A stretch of 40,435 bases of DNA from Alistipes sp. CHKCI003 (lineage in GTDB: Bacteria; Bacteroidota; Bacteroidia; Bacteroidales; Rikenellaceae): NCBI RefSeq assembly GCF_900021155.1, contig NZ_FCNT01000083.1, forward strand, positions 1 through 40,435, given 5' to 3'. The notes below the pieces were generated by a model. It searched no databases. It saw only the letters and a list, made by a program, of their open reading frames with translations, and was not told where the DNA came from. Every line of letters starts with the position of its first letter. Position 1 is the stretch's first letter. The position numbers and the translations under genes are program-made. Positions 25,289-33,733 of this stretch are shown here, one piece after another.

Positions 25289-26137
25289 ATGTACACACAG
25301 AGCATCACACGCAACCGCCGCACGGCTTTCGTGCTCGCCATCGACTTTTCGGGTTCGATGAACGAACGGATCCGGTTCGACCGCCGCACGACGACCAAGG
25401 CCGAAGCCGTCGCCACGGTCGCCAACCGGCTGCTTTTCGAACTGACCGAACGCGCCCGCCGCAGCGACGGCATCCGCGACTACTACGACATCGCCCTCGT
25501 CGGCTATGCCGGCGGCGGCACGCTGCCCCTGCTGGGCGAAAGGGGATTCCACTCCATCGCAGAGGTCGCCGCACGGGGTGCCGAGCCGCCCGCCGCAAAG
25601 GCGGAATACCGCCTGCCGGACGGCAGCGCCGCCCTGCTCGACGAGGTGGCCGTACCCCGCTGGGTCGAACCGCACGCCGAGGGCGAGACCCCGATGTACG
25701 AAGCGCTGCTCGAAGTACGCGATCTGGTGGCGGAGTGGACCTCGCGCCCCGAGAACGCCGCCAGCTTCCCGCCCGTGGTCTTCAACATCACCGACGGCGA
25801 AGCCTCCGACTGCGACGATGCGGAGCTGCGCGAAGTTTGCAGCCGGATACGCTCGCTCCGCACCGACGACGGAAACGTGCTGCTCATCAACATCCACATC
25901 GCCTCCGGCACGGAGGAAAAGGCGCTTCTCTTCCCCACGGCCGACGAGGCCGCCTACGGCAACCGGTACGCCTCGCTGCTCTACGACTGTTCGAGCCAGA
26001 TGCCGGCGGCGTTCGACGCGGCGATCCGCGAACTGCGCGGCGGCACGCCGCCCTATCGCGGCATGAGCTACAACGCCTCGGTGCAGGAGCTCGTGGCCGT
26101 GCTCAACATCGGTTCGATCAGCGTAAAAACGGAATAA
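25289..26137 (+). CDS. VWA-domain protein (TerY-like), intact MIDAS
   Basis: Cytoplasmic von Willebrand factor A domain protein of 282 residues with no signal or membrane segment. The metal-ion-dependent adhesion site is complete: AIDFSGSMNE (Asp19, Ser21, Ser23), Thr134 in GETPMYEALLEVRD, and Asp169 in VFNITDGEASD. This arrangement resembles TerY-like VWA proteins, which in other bacteria are encoded with a protein kinase and a phosphatase. It sits five bases behind DUF4954 and four bases before the pseudokinase, so the three are almost surely co-translated. I infer that it binds a phosphorylated or acidic partner through MIDAS. No PP2C phosphatase gene is in the window. Confidence 0.85.
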   Translation: MYTQSITRNRRTAFVLAIDFSGSMNERIRFDRRTTTKAEAVATVANRLLFELTERARRSDGIRDYYDIALVGYAGGGTLPLLGERGFHSIAEVAARGAEPPAAKAEYRLPDGSAALLDEVAVPRWVEPHAEGETPMYEALLEVRDLVAEWTSRPENAASFPPVVFNITDGEASDCDDAELREVCSRIRSLRTDDGNVLLINIHIASGTEEKALLFPTADEAAYGNRYASLLYDCSSQMPAAFDAAIRELRGGTPPYRGMSYNASVQELVAVLNIGSISVKTE

Positions 26138-26141
26138 AGGC

Positions 26142-27152
26142 ATGACACCCACGATATACAGCTTCACGCGGGCGCTGCTCGCACCCGCCGACCACTTCGA
26201 CGCACTGCGCGACGCACGCATCCCGACCGGGCCGGACGGGCGGCCGCGGATGAGCCGCACTTCGCGCTTCGCCGAAGCCGAGATCGACTGGCGGGGCGGA
26301 CGATGGCTCGTCTGCATGCCCCTCGCGCCCTCCGCCGTGCCCGGCATCGAGCGGGCGGCCGCACGGCTCCGCACGCTCCGCTCGGAGTGGCTCGCCGAAT
26401 ACAGGCTCCTGCGCGACGAGATGCGCTACGAAGACTCGGCCGGCGGAGAACACCGCTCGGACCTCGTCCTGCAACGGCTCCCGGAGGGCCTCACGTTCGG
26501 CGAAGCGCTCGCCGCGGAGCCGAAAGAACGGCTTGCGGCGGCACTCGAAGCCCTGCGCGGCGAGCTGGCCCGTCTGGGCATCTCGCACGGGAACCTCAAA
26601 CCCGAGAACCTCCGCTGGAGCGGCGGACGATGGCTGCCGATTCGCTGGCACCACGTCCGCACGGAGCCCGGAGGCGACGAGGAGGCTTTCGCGCAGCTGC
26701 TCGGCGCTGTCGGCGAAGCCGCCGACGGACCGCAGCGAACCCTCTCCGACGTACAGGCCGCATACGGCATGCCCGCCGACCGGCTGACGGGGCATCTGTG
26801 GGTCGGCCACGTATTCGAACAGCTCGTCTGCGTGGGCGACGAGGAGGGATTCGGCTATGTCGATGCGGAGAACCGCACGGTCATTCCGGCGCAATACCTG
26901 TGGGCCGACGATTTCCACGAAGGCCGTGCGGCCGTGCAGACCGCCGAAGGCATGGGGCTGATCGACAAGCAGGGGCGCTACGTCATTCCGCCCGTGTGCG
27001 AGATCGTCGAATACAGACCCGAAGCCAGCTTGTCCGAGGTCCGGCGGGCAGGCATGTGGTACATATACGACTACGAAGGGAACCCCGTCGCAGGACCGGC
27101 CGGGACCCGCGACGAAGCCTACGCACTCGCCGGGAAAGAACCCGAGAACTGA
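26142..27152 (+). CDS. Predicted pseudokinase with WG-type C-terminal repeats
   Basis: Protein of 336 residues. The middle resembles a degraded kinase: SHGNLKPENLRW (His149, Asn151) keeps the catalytic-loop frame but has Asn in place of the catalytic Asp. No DFG follows (RWLPIRWHHVRTEPGGDEE), and no VAIK lysine is visible in GGRWLVCMPL. The C-terminus (about 215-320) has WG-type repeats: GFGYVDAENRTVIPAQYLWA, GMGLIDKQGRYVIPPVCE and MWYIYDYEGNPV. It shares this design with the kinase at 21150-22667 but has lost the key residues, so I infer a regulatory or scaffold role. It follows the VWA gene by four bases and is followed by trxB after 29 bases. Confidence 0.72.
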   Translation: MTPTIYSFTRALLAPADHFDALRDARIPTGPDGRPRMSRTSRFAEAEIDWRGGRWLVCMPLAPSAVPGIERAAARLRTLRSEWLAEYRLLRDEMRYEDSAGGEHRSDLVLQRLPEGLTFGEALAAEPKERLAAALEALRGELARLGISHGNLKPENLRWSGGRWLPIRWHHVRTEPGGDEEAFAQLLGAVGEAADGPQRTLSDVQAAYGMPADRLTGHLWVGHVFEQLVCVGDEEGFGYVDAENRTVIPAQYLWADDFHEGRAAVQTAEGMGLIDKQGRYVIPPVCEIVEYRPEASLSEVRRAGMWYIYDYEGNPVAGPAGTRDEAYALAGKEPEN

Positions 27153-27181
27153 AAACAAATACGAAAAAAACTACTACGATT

Positions 27182-28102
27182 ATGGAAGAAGTAAAAGTAC
27201 TGATCATCGGCAGCGGACCCGCAGGATACACTGCGGCGATCTACACCTCGCGCGCCAACCTCGCGCCCGTGCTCTACGAAGGCATCGAACCGGGCGGACA
27301 GCTCACCACCACCACGGAGATCGAGAACTTCCCGGGATACCCCGAGGGCGTCGACGGCAATCAGATGATGGCCGACATACGCAAGCAGGCCGAGCGATTC
27401 GGCGCCGACATACGCTCGGGCAACATCACGAAAGTGGATCTCTCGTCGCGGCCGTTCCATGTCGTCGTGGACGGCGAGAAGGAGATCGCGGCCGAGAGCC
27501 TCATCATCGCCACGGGAGCCACGGCCAAATACCTCGGACTGCCCTCGGAACAGAAGTTCCGCGGCATGGGCGTGAGCGCCTGCGCCACCTGCGACGGATT
27601 CTTCTACCGCAAGAAGGACGTGGCCGTGGTCGGCGGCGGCGATACGGCCTGCGAGGAGGCCACCTATCTCGCCTCGCTCTGCCGTCAGGTCTATATGATC
27701 GTCCGCAAACCCTTCCTCCGCGCATCGAAGGCGATGCAGGAGCGGGTCTTCAAGACACCCAACATCACGGTGCTCTTCGAGCACAACACGGCCGAAGTGC
27801 TCGGCGACGAGAACGGCGTAACGGGCGCCCTGCTGCGCAGGAACGACGGCTCGGAGGTCAAGATCGACATCTCGGGATTCTTCCTCGCCATCGGACACCA
27901 CCCCAACACCGAACTCTTCGCCGACCAGCTCGAACTGGACGAAGAGGGATACATACGGGTCGAGGGCGGCTCGTCCAGAACCTCCGTCGAAGGCGTCTTC
28001 GCCGCCGGCGACGTCAAGGACCCCCACTACCGTCAGGCCATCACCGCCGCCGGTTCGGGCTGTGTCGCCGCACTGGACTGCGAGCGGTTCCTGCTGCGCT
28101 AA
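27182..28102 (+). CDS. trxB: Thioredoxin-disulfide reductase
   Basis: FAD flavoenzyme that uses NADPH to reduce thioredoxin, 306 residues, normal length. FAD motif GSGPAGYTAA (10-19), GGQLTTTTEIENFPGYPEG (38-56), redox-active CATC (134-137), NADPH motif VGGGDTACEEA (149-159), and the second FAD motif GVFAAGDVKD (about 273-282), then YRQAITAAGSGCVAA. The ATG follows ACTACGATT and is in the same direction as the VWA/pseudokinase genes with a 29-base gap, so it is probably the last gene of that transcript; this association may be incidental. A short remnant of the dispersed hairpin arm (GGCTGTCCGACG, 28106-28117) lies just behind the stop. Confidence 0.96.
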   Translation: MEEVKVLIIGSGPAGYTAAIYTSRANLAPVLYEGIEPGGQLTTTTEIENFPGYPEGVDGNQMMADIRKQAERFGADIRSGNITKVDLSSRPFHVVVDGEKEIAAESLIIATGATAKYLGLPSEQKFRGMGVSACATCDGFFYRKKDVAVVGGGDTACEEATYLASLCRQVYMIVRKPFLRASKAMQERVFKTPNITVLFEHNTAEVLGDENGVTGALLRRNDGSEVKIDISGFFLAIGHHPNTELFADQLELDEEGYIRVEGGSSRTSVEGVFAAGDVKDPHYRQAITAAGSGCVAALDCERFLLR

Positions 28103-28931
28103 GCAGGCTGTCCGACGCTCCTACGACCGGGAGGAAGGGAGGAAGGGGGCGGCTTCCCACGGCGCCCCTTGCTGCTTTCGGCACTCCCCGCTTCCGTCGC
28201 CGGCATCGGAACGGCTGCCGCCGCGGGTCTCGCTGCGAATTCGATCGGGGCGGGGCCGAAGGCTTAGGCTTCGGTTCATCGGAACGGTCCTCCCCGCAGT
28301 CCCCGTCGGAGAAGGGAGGGGCTGCGGGGAGGATTTCCCGTCGCCGCGATACGCCATACCCTGCACTCCGGCGCGGCGCGAACGGGACAGGACGGGATGA
28401 TTCGGCACGGATACGGAGCGTTTGAACGGTACGACAGAGTATACACGGCCACACTACGGCGCGACCCGGACGCTGCGATACGGCGCGGCGCGAACACTCC
28501 GCTCGGCACAACCCGGTACCGCACAGTGCAGCACGGGCCGAACCGTGAGACCCGGCACAACGCGGTGCGGAGCGATCCGAACGGTACGGGACTGCGCAGC
28601 GCGGTCCGAAAAGAGAAAGGAAGAGCAGGCGAAAGTCGTTCGCACACCCGAGCGCGGGAAGGAGCCGGCAACTTTTCCAGCCGCGACGGTTCGGCGATAT
28701 GCGCACGCTGTCCGCAGTTGCCGGGTGAGGAGGATGCGGAAGACGGGAACCTGCGGGTCGTGCGGACCGACGGCTCCGGCATTCCGGGTACGAGGCGGGC
28801 TGCACCGGAACCCGCCGGGACCTGCCGGGACCAAAGATGCGGGCGAGCGATTCGCCGCAAGGCGCGCGCCGCATCGGGGACAGACAACCGAAACGTCCGA
28901 AACAACGAAATATGACTGATCGTTTAGCAAT
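28103..28931. other. Intergenic stretch with no recognised gene
   Basis: About 830 bases. It opens with a fragment of the dispersed arm. Around 28420-28600 it has irregular short repeats of the gcgcgac/ggtacg/cggcgcg type, with no fixed period that I can define. Frames are open on both strands but have Arg/Ser/Pro-rich repeat composition. No promoter of the TAnnTTTG form is evident before the RNase Z gene. Confidence 0.5.
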
Positions 28932-29966
28932 TTGAGTTTTTCCGTTACCATATTGGGTTCGGCCTCGGCCAAACCCACGCCCACGCGCCATCCGTCGGCC
29001 CAGATAGTGAACGTCCACGAACAACACTATCTGGTCGACGCGGGCGAGGGCGTGCAGCAACAGATGATCCGACAGCGAATCAATCCGTTGAAAATAAGGG
29101 CCGTATTCATCTCGCATCTGCACGGGGACCATGTCTACGGACTTTTCCCGCTGCTCTCGACGCTCGGACTGTACGGACGGCGGACGCCGCTTGCGGTATA
29201 CGCTCCGGCCCCGTTCGGCGAGATGCTGGCCTGTCATCTCCGCTATTTCGACAGCGGACTGCCCTACACGGTCGAATGGCACGAGACGGACACCACGCAG
29301 CACGCGCTGCTCTACGAGAACCGCACGCTGGAGGTGTGGTCCGTGCCTCTGCGGCACCGGATCCCCACCGCCGGTTTTCTGTTCCGCGAAAAGGAGCCGC
29401 CGCTCAATGTCGATAAATTCAAGATCGTCGAATACGGCCTCTCCGTCGCGCAGATCACGGCGGCCAAGCAGGGCCGCGACATTACGCTCGCCGGCGGCGA
29501 GACGATCCCCAACGGGGAGCTGACCTACCAGCCTTACGTTCCGCGTTCGTACGCCTATCTCTCCGACACGAACTATTCGGCCAAGGCGGCCGGATTGTGC
29601 GCCGGCGCAGATCTGATGTATCACGAGGCGACCTATGCCGCGGCGGAGCGGAAAATCGCCCGCGAGCGGGGACATTCGACCTCGGAGGAGGCCGCCCGGG
29701 CGGCGCTGCTCGCCGGAGCCGGACGGCTCGTGATCGGGCATTTCTCGTCCCGCTACAAGGACGAGACGATTCTGGTCGAGGAGGCCCGGCGGTCGTTCCC
29801 GGCGACGGAAGCGGCCGCAGAGGGCCGCCGATTCGAAATCCCCGAGCGAAAAGCGCCGCGAAGAGGGACCGCCGACAGGGAGCGGGAAAAGCTTTCCGAG
29901 GAAACGGACGTTCGGGACAGAGACCGACCGGAGACAGGGCCGGCGGAGCCAAAAGCCGACGAATGA
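28932..29966 (+). CDS. rnz: Ribonuclease Z
   Basis: Zinc endonuclease that removes the 3' trailer of tRNA precursors. 344 residues. Metallo-beta-lactamase motif SHLHGDH (61-67), GSASAKPTPTRHPSAQ at the start, LVDAGEGVQQQMI, the exosite-like GLSVAQITAAKQG region, then YLSDTNYS, YHEATYA, ERGHSTSEEAA and IGHFSSRYKD, all in family order. The start appears to be TTG (28932): an in-frame stop lies 15 bases upstream and no ATG precedes family homology. About 40 residues after the usual end (RRFEIPERK) are a charged, Arg/Glu-rich tail that looks like read-through into repeat DNA. tRNAs here lack encoded CCA, which fits RNase Z processing. Confidence 0.92.
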   Translation: MSFSVTILGSASAKPTPTRHPSAQIVNVHEQHYLVDAGEGVQQQMIRQRINPLKIRAVFISHLHGDHVYGLFPLLSTLGLYGRRTPLAVYAPAPFGEMLACHLRYFDSGLPYTVEWHETDTTQHALLYENRTLEVWSVPLRHRIPTAGFLFREKEPPLNVDKFKIVEYGLSVAQITAAKQGRDITLAGGETIPNGELTYQPYVPRSYAYLSDTNYSAKAAGLCAGADLMYHEATYAAAERKIARERGHSTSEEAARAALLAGAGRLVIGHFSSRYKDETILVEEARRSFPATEAAAEGRRFEIPERKAPRRGTADREREKLSEETDVRDRDRPETGPAEPKADE

Positions 29967-30032
29967 AAATCCCGTCGTCTCCGAAGAAAGGGGGCCGAAG
30001 ACGGAAGAGTGCAGGATTCCGAAGCGGACGAA

Positions 30033-30430
30033 GGACGGAGCGGGCAACGGTCCGGCGTTGAGCGCGGAGGGAAACAGAGCGGGCGGAGGCCGGGAGGAAG
30101 GCGGACACGGACGGAGAGGGGCGGACGGATGCCTCCCGCCGAGAGCCGCGGCAGACAAAAGCGGATCTGCCGAACACAAGGCCGGAAGTCGGAAGATACG
30201 ATCCACAATACAGACGCCGAGAGCGGAGGTGGACAAAACAGACAATACAGGCGCAGAGGAGGACGGAGCGGGCAACGGTCCGGCGTTGAGCGCGGAGGGA
30301 AACAGAGCGGGCGGAGGCCGGGAGGAAGGCGGACGCGGACGGAGAGGGGCGGACGGATGCCTCCCGCCGAGAGCCGCGGCAGACAAAAGCGGATCTGCCG
30401 AACACAAGGCCGGAAGTCGGAAGACACGAT
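30033..30430. repeat. Two direct copies of a 170-bp unit (228 bp apart)
   Basis: Copies at 30033-30202 and 30261-30430 are almost identical (ggacggagcgggcaacggtc ... aagtcggaagayacgat), separated by 58 bases of unlike sequence that also contains a direct gaca-acaga motif. They fill the gap behind rnz. The rest of the gap up to 30701 holds no gene. Because the units contain no stop in one frame, the methyltransferase frame is open upstream into them. Confidence 0.9.
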
Positions 30431-30701
30431 ACCTCCACAAAAGGGATGCGGCAGGCAAAAGAATGAGCGCGACGGAGGAACGGGCCGATGCGTTCCGAGG
30501 GCAGTTCCGATATGCGGACCGACGCCGGCGAACCGTCCGTCAGTTCGGGAAGTCCCCGAAAAGGCGTTCCGATCGGCGGAAGCAGTCCGGCGGCAGCCGA
30601 GCCGCTTCGGTGCGGAAGGCGTCGAAACCGCAGCGCTCCGACACCGGACGCACCCGGCGAACGACCGCTTCCGGGCGGTCCTCCAAACGTTACGAACGAA
30701 C

Positions 30702-31445
30702 ATGATTACCAAAGCCGAAATACGACAGGTGCGGGCGCTCGCCGACAAGCGGGGCCGCACCGAGACGGGTCTTTTCGTGGCCGAAGGCGAAAAACTCGTG
30801 GGCGAGCTGCGTACTTCGCACCTCAGGGTGGAGCGGATCTATGCGCTCGAAGGGAGCTTCTCCGGACGGGAGGTTACGCCCGTATCGCCGAAAGAGATGG
30901 AACGGCTCTCGCTGCTCAAGACGCCGACGAAGGCGCTGGCGCTGGTCGGAATCCCCCGGTACGCACTGCGTCCGGACCGACTGGCCGGGCGTCTCGTGCT
31001 GGCGCTCGACGATGTCGGAAACCCGGGCAACATGGGGACCATCATCCGTCTGGCCGACTGGTTCGGCATCGAGGATGTGGTCTGCTCGGCCGCTTCGGCC
31101 GACTGCTTCAATCCCAAAGTCGTGCAGGCTACGATGGGGGCGATCCTGCGGGTGAGGGTGCATTATACGGACCTTCCGCACTTTCTCGCCGGAGCCGCGG
31201 CGGCGGGCATGCCTGTCTACGGCACCTTCCTCGAAGGCACTCCGCTCGGCGAGGCACCGCTCACGCCCGACGGCATTCTCCTCATGGGCAACGAAGGGCA
31301 CGGCATCTCGGACGCATGCGCCGCCTACGTCTCCCGCAAACTCTTCATTCCGCCCTATCCCCCCGGCCGCCGCGGCTCCGAATCGCTCAACGTGGCGATG
31401 GCCGCCGGCATCGTCTGCCACGAGTTCCGCAGCCGCACGAAGTAA
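30702..31445 (+). CDS. TrmH/SpoU-family RNA 2'-O-methyltransferase
   Basis: SAM-dependent SPOUT methyltransferase, 247 residues, probably acting on a ribose of rRNA or tRNA. An N-terminal substrate-binding part (GLFVAEGEKLVGEL) precedes the knotted domain with its three motifs: LALDDVGNPGNMGTIIRLAD (about 104-123), LLMGNEGHGISD (about 196-207) and PGRRGSESLNVAMAAGI (about 221-237). The ATG at 30702 (MITKAEIRQVRALADKRGR) matches the family start, although the frame is open far upstream through repeats. The exact target cannot be assigned. It stands alone; no promoter is evident. Confidence 0.92.
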   Translation: MITKAEIRQVRALADKRGRTETGLFVAEGEKLVGELRTSHLRVERIYALEGSFSGREVTPVSPKEMERLSLLKTPTKALALVGIPRYALRPDRLAGRLVLALDDVGNPGNMGTIIRLADWFGIEDVVCSAASADCFNPKVVQATMGAILRVRVHYTDLPHFLAGAAAAGMPVYGTFLEGTPLGEAPLTPDGILLMGNEGHGISDACAAYVSRKLFIPPYPPGRRGSESLNVAMAAGIVCHEFRSRTK

Positions 31446-31512
31446 AACCGGCCGTGCAAACGCGCCCGTGCAAGCGCGTCTGCCGGGCCTGCGGCGGCAC
31501 CGCCCGTCGGGG

Positions 31513-31880
31513 GAAAAGCAGTTCACCGGAAGGGAGGGGCTGCCCTATCGAGGGAGGAATACCCCATCGGAGAGGAACGGGCCGTCGGAGAAAGAGGGTC
31601 CATCGGGAGAGGCACGGTTTGCCGGAGGAAAAGCAGTCCGCCGGAGGGGGTGCCCTATCGAGGGAGGAATACCCCCATCGGAGAGGAACGGGCCGTCGAA
31701 GAAAGAGGGTCCATCGGGAAAGGCACGGTTTGCCGGAGGAAAAGCAGTCCGCCGGAGGGGAGGGGCTGCCCTATCGAGGGAGGAATACCCCCGTCGGAGA
31801 GAAACGGGCCGTCGAAGAAAGAGGGTCCATCGGGAAAGGCACGGTCTGCGGGGGGGGGAAAAGCAGTCCGCGGGGGCTTC
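31513..31880. repeat. Degenerate tandem array, unit 111-119 bp (just over three copies)
   Basis: The landmark gaaaagcagt(c/t)c recurs at 31513, 31628, 31739 and 31858. Units share gggctgccctatcgagggag and aggaacgggccgtcg and carry small indels, so the period varies. A run of nine G (31850-31858) lies at the last boundary. Confidence 0.88.
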
Positions 31881-32545
31881 GGGAGAGGCGTGGTTGCCGG
31901 CTGTCAACCGCACGGCCCCTTGTCGGACCCGCACAGGGAGATAGTCGCCCGAATACCTCCCCCGCGTCGGTCGTGGCCGGTACAGGGCATACCGCATCCA
32001 GCGGCCAAACGCCGACGAGCGATCCTCTTCATGCAACGGTTTCGGCTCCTGCCGCCGCCGATCCGGCAGCCGTGCCCCACGGTGCCCGTCGCTCGTCGGC
32101 GGGCGCAGACTACGGCGTGGATCATGTGCTCCGGCACCGCCACTCTCTGCGGACGGCGGAAGAAGACCATCGAGTAGGGTGTCTTGCCGGTATGAGGCCG
32201 CAGATAAGGACGGGCGCACCCGCATTCGCCCATCGCCGTCACGGGCGGCACGGCGCCGGACCGAAGCGCACCGGAATCCGCAAACATTCAGGTCGTCCGC
32301 GCATCCCCGAATCTTTTCTTTCCGGGGCACGAAAACGCGCTCCTCCGACCCCATGCGCGGAGCCGGCGGCACAAGGCAAGACACGCTCCGTGCGAAAAAA
32401 CGCAGCATCGGCCGCCACCCGTCAGGTCATTGAAATTCGGCATGTTGCTCCCGCAGGCAGAGGGCCGATGCGCTTTTTCGACCGGTCTGCATCCGCGATC
32501 CTTGCCGACCGCCGAAAGAAAGATCGGGAAAAAACGATGCCGACC
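31881..32545. other. Intergenic stretch with no recognised gene
   Basis: About 660 bases, GC-rich, no supported gene and no clear array. Composition changes to AT-rich only at the pdxA promoter. Confidence 0.5.
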
Positions 32546-32577
32546 TTCGCGGAATCCCCGATTTTTTGCTATCTTTG
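32546..32577 (+). promoter_or_regulatory. Promoter of pdxA
   Basis: TTCG (32546-32549, one base from TTTG), a 20-base spacer, then TATCTTTG (32570-32577), 22 bases before the ATG. Confidence 0.65.
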
Positions 32578-32598
32578 TTTTTTGAAACAGAACGATTT

Positions 32599-33699
32599 AT
32601 GGCAGACCCGAAACTCAAGATAGGCATCACGCAAGGCGACACGAACGGCATCGGCTGGGAAGTCATTCTCAAGACATTCGCCGATCCGCGCATGACAGAG
32701 CTTTGTACGCCAATAATTTACGGATCGCCGAAGGCCGCGGCCTTCTATCGCCGCACCCTCGCCGCGACCGAAGAGTGCAGCCTCACGGAGATCGCCTCCG
32801 CCGAGGAGGCGCGGCGCGGAAAGGTCAGTCTCGTGGCGGCAGGTCCGCAGGAGCTGACCGTCGAGCCGGGCCATCCGAGCCCCGAAGCGGCGCACGCCGC
32901 CGTCGAAGCGCTCCGCGCCGCCACGGCCGACCTGCGCGAAGGCCGCATCGACGCGCTCGTAACCGCTCCCTTCAACAAGGAGACGGTGCACGAAGACCGC
33001 TTCCCCTACACGGGGCACACCGAATACCTCGCCGCAGAGCTGGGCGGCGAACCGATGATGATCATGTGCAGCGACCTGCTGCGCGTGGGACTGGTAACGA
33101 TCCATGTCCCCGTGGCGGATGTCAGCCGCGACATCACCGAGGAGAAGATCGTCCGCTCGCTCTCGATCCTGCGCCGGTCGCTCGTGTGCGACTTCGGCAT
33201 CGTCGAACCGCGGATCGCCGTGCTGGCGCTCAACCCCCATGCGGGCGACGGCGGACTGCTGGGCCGCGAGGAGCAGGAGACGATCCGTCCGGCGATCCGC
33301 ACGGCGGCCGAACAGGGCATTCTGGCCTTCGGACCTTTCGCCGCCGACGGGCTCTTCGCCGGGGGAGGCTATGCCCGCTACGATGCCGTGCTGGCCATGT
33401 ACCACGATCAGGGATTGGCGCCTTTCAAGGCTCTCTCGCCCGACGGGGTGAACTTCACGGCCGGTCTGGAGCGGGTGCGCACCTCGCCCGACCACGGCAC
33501 GGCCTACGACATCGCCGGACAGGACAAGGCCGATCCGCAGTCGCTACGCAATGCCATATACACGGCGCTGGACATCGTGGAACGCCGCTGCGCATGGGCA
33601 CAGTGGACGCGCAACCCGCTCCAGCGCGCCGAGCGCGAGAAGAGCGGACGCGACGTCTCGGTCCGCGATCTGCCCGACACGGAGAAGGAGGCGAACTGA
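32599..33699 (+). CDS. pdxA: 4-hydroxythreonine-4-phosphate dehydrogenase
   Basis: NAD-dependent oxidation of 4-phosphohydroxy-L-threonine in the DXP-dependent pyridoxal phosphate pathway. 366 residues, usual for this phylum. It starts MADPKLKIGITQGDTNGIGW; TAPFNKETVHEDRFPYTGHTEYLA carries the first metal His (140), LNPHAGDGGLLGREE the second (214), and YDAVLAMYHDQGLAPFK the third (269), followed by VNFTAGLERVRTSPDHGTAYDIAG. All three metal ligands are present. The ATG at 32599 follows its promoter closely. Other pdx genes are not in the window. The 101-bp array begins 35 bases after its stop. GcvP and the synthase at 38931 in this window use the PLP it helps to make. Confidence 0.95.
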   Translation: MADPKLKIGITQGDTNGIGWEVILKTFADPRMTELCTPIIYGSPKAAAFYRRTLAATEECSLTEIASAEEARRGKVSLVAAGPQELTVEPGHPSPEAAHAAVEALRAATADLREGRIDALVTAPFNKETVHEDRFPYTGHTEYLAAELGGEPMMIMCSDLLRVGLVTIHVPVADVSRDITEEKIVRSLSILRRSLVCDFGIVEPRIAVLALNPHAGDGGLLGREEQETIRPAIRTAAEQGILAFGPFAADGLFAGGGYARYDAVLAMYHDQGLAPFKALSPDGVNFTAGLERVRTSPDHGTAYDIAGQDKADPQSLRNAIYTALDIVERRCAWAQWTRNPLQRAEREKSGRDVSVRDLPDTEKEAN

Positions 33700-33733
33700 C
33701 CTCCGCCGAGAAGGAGGGGGGGGGCGATCCGCG

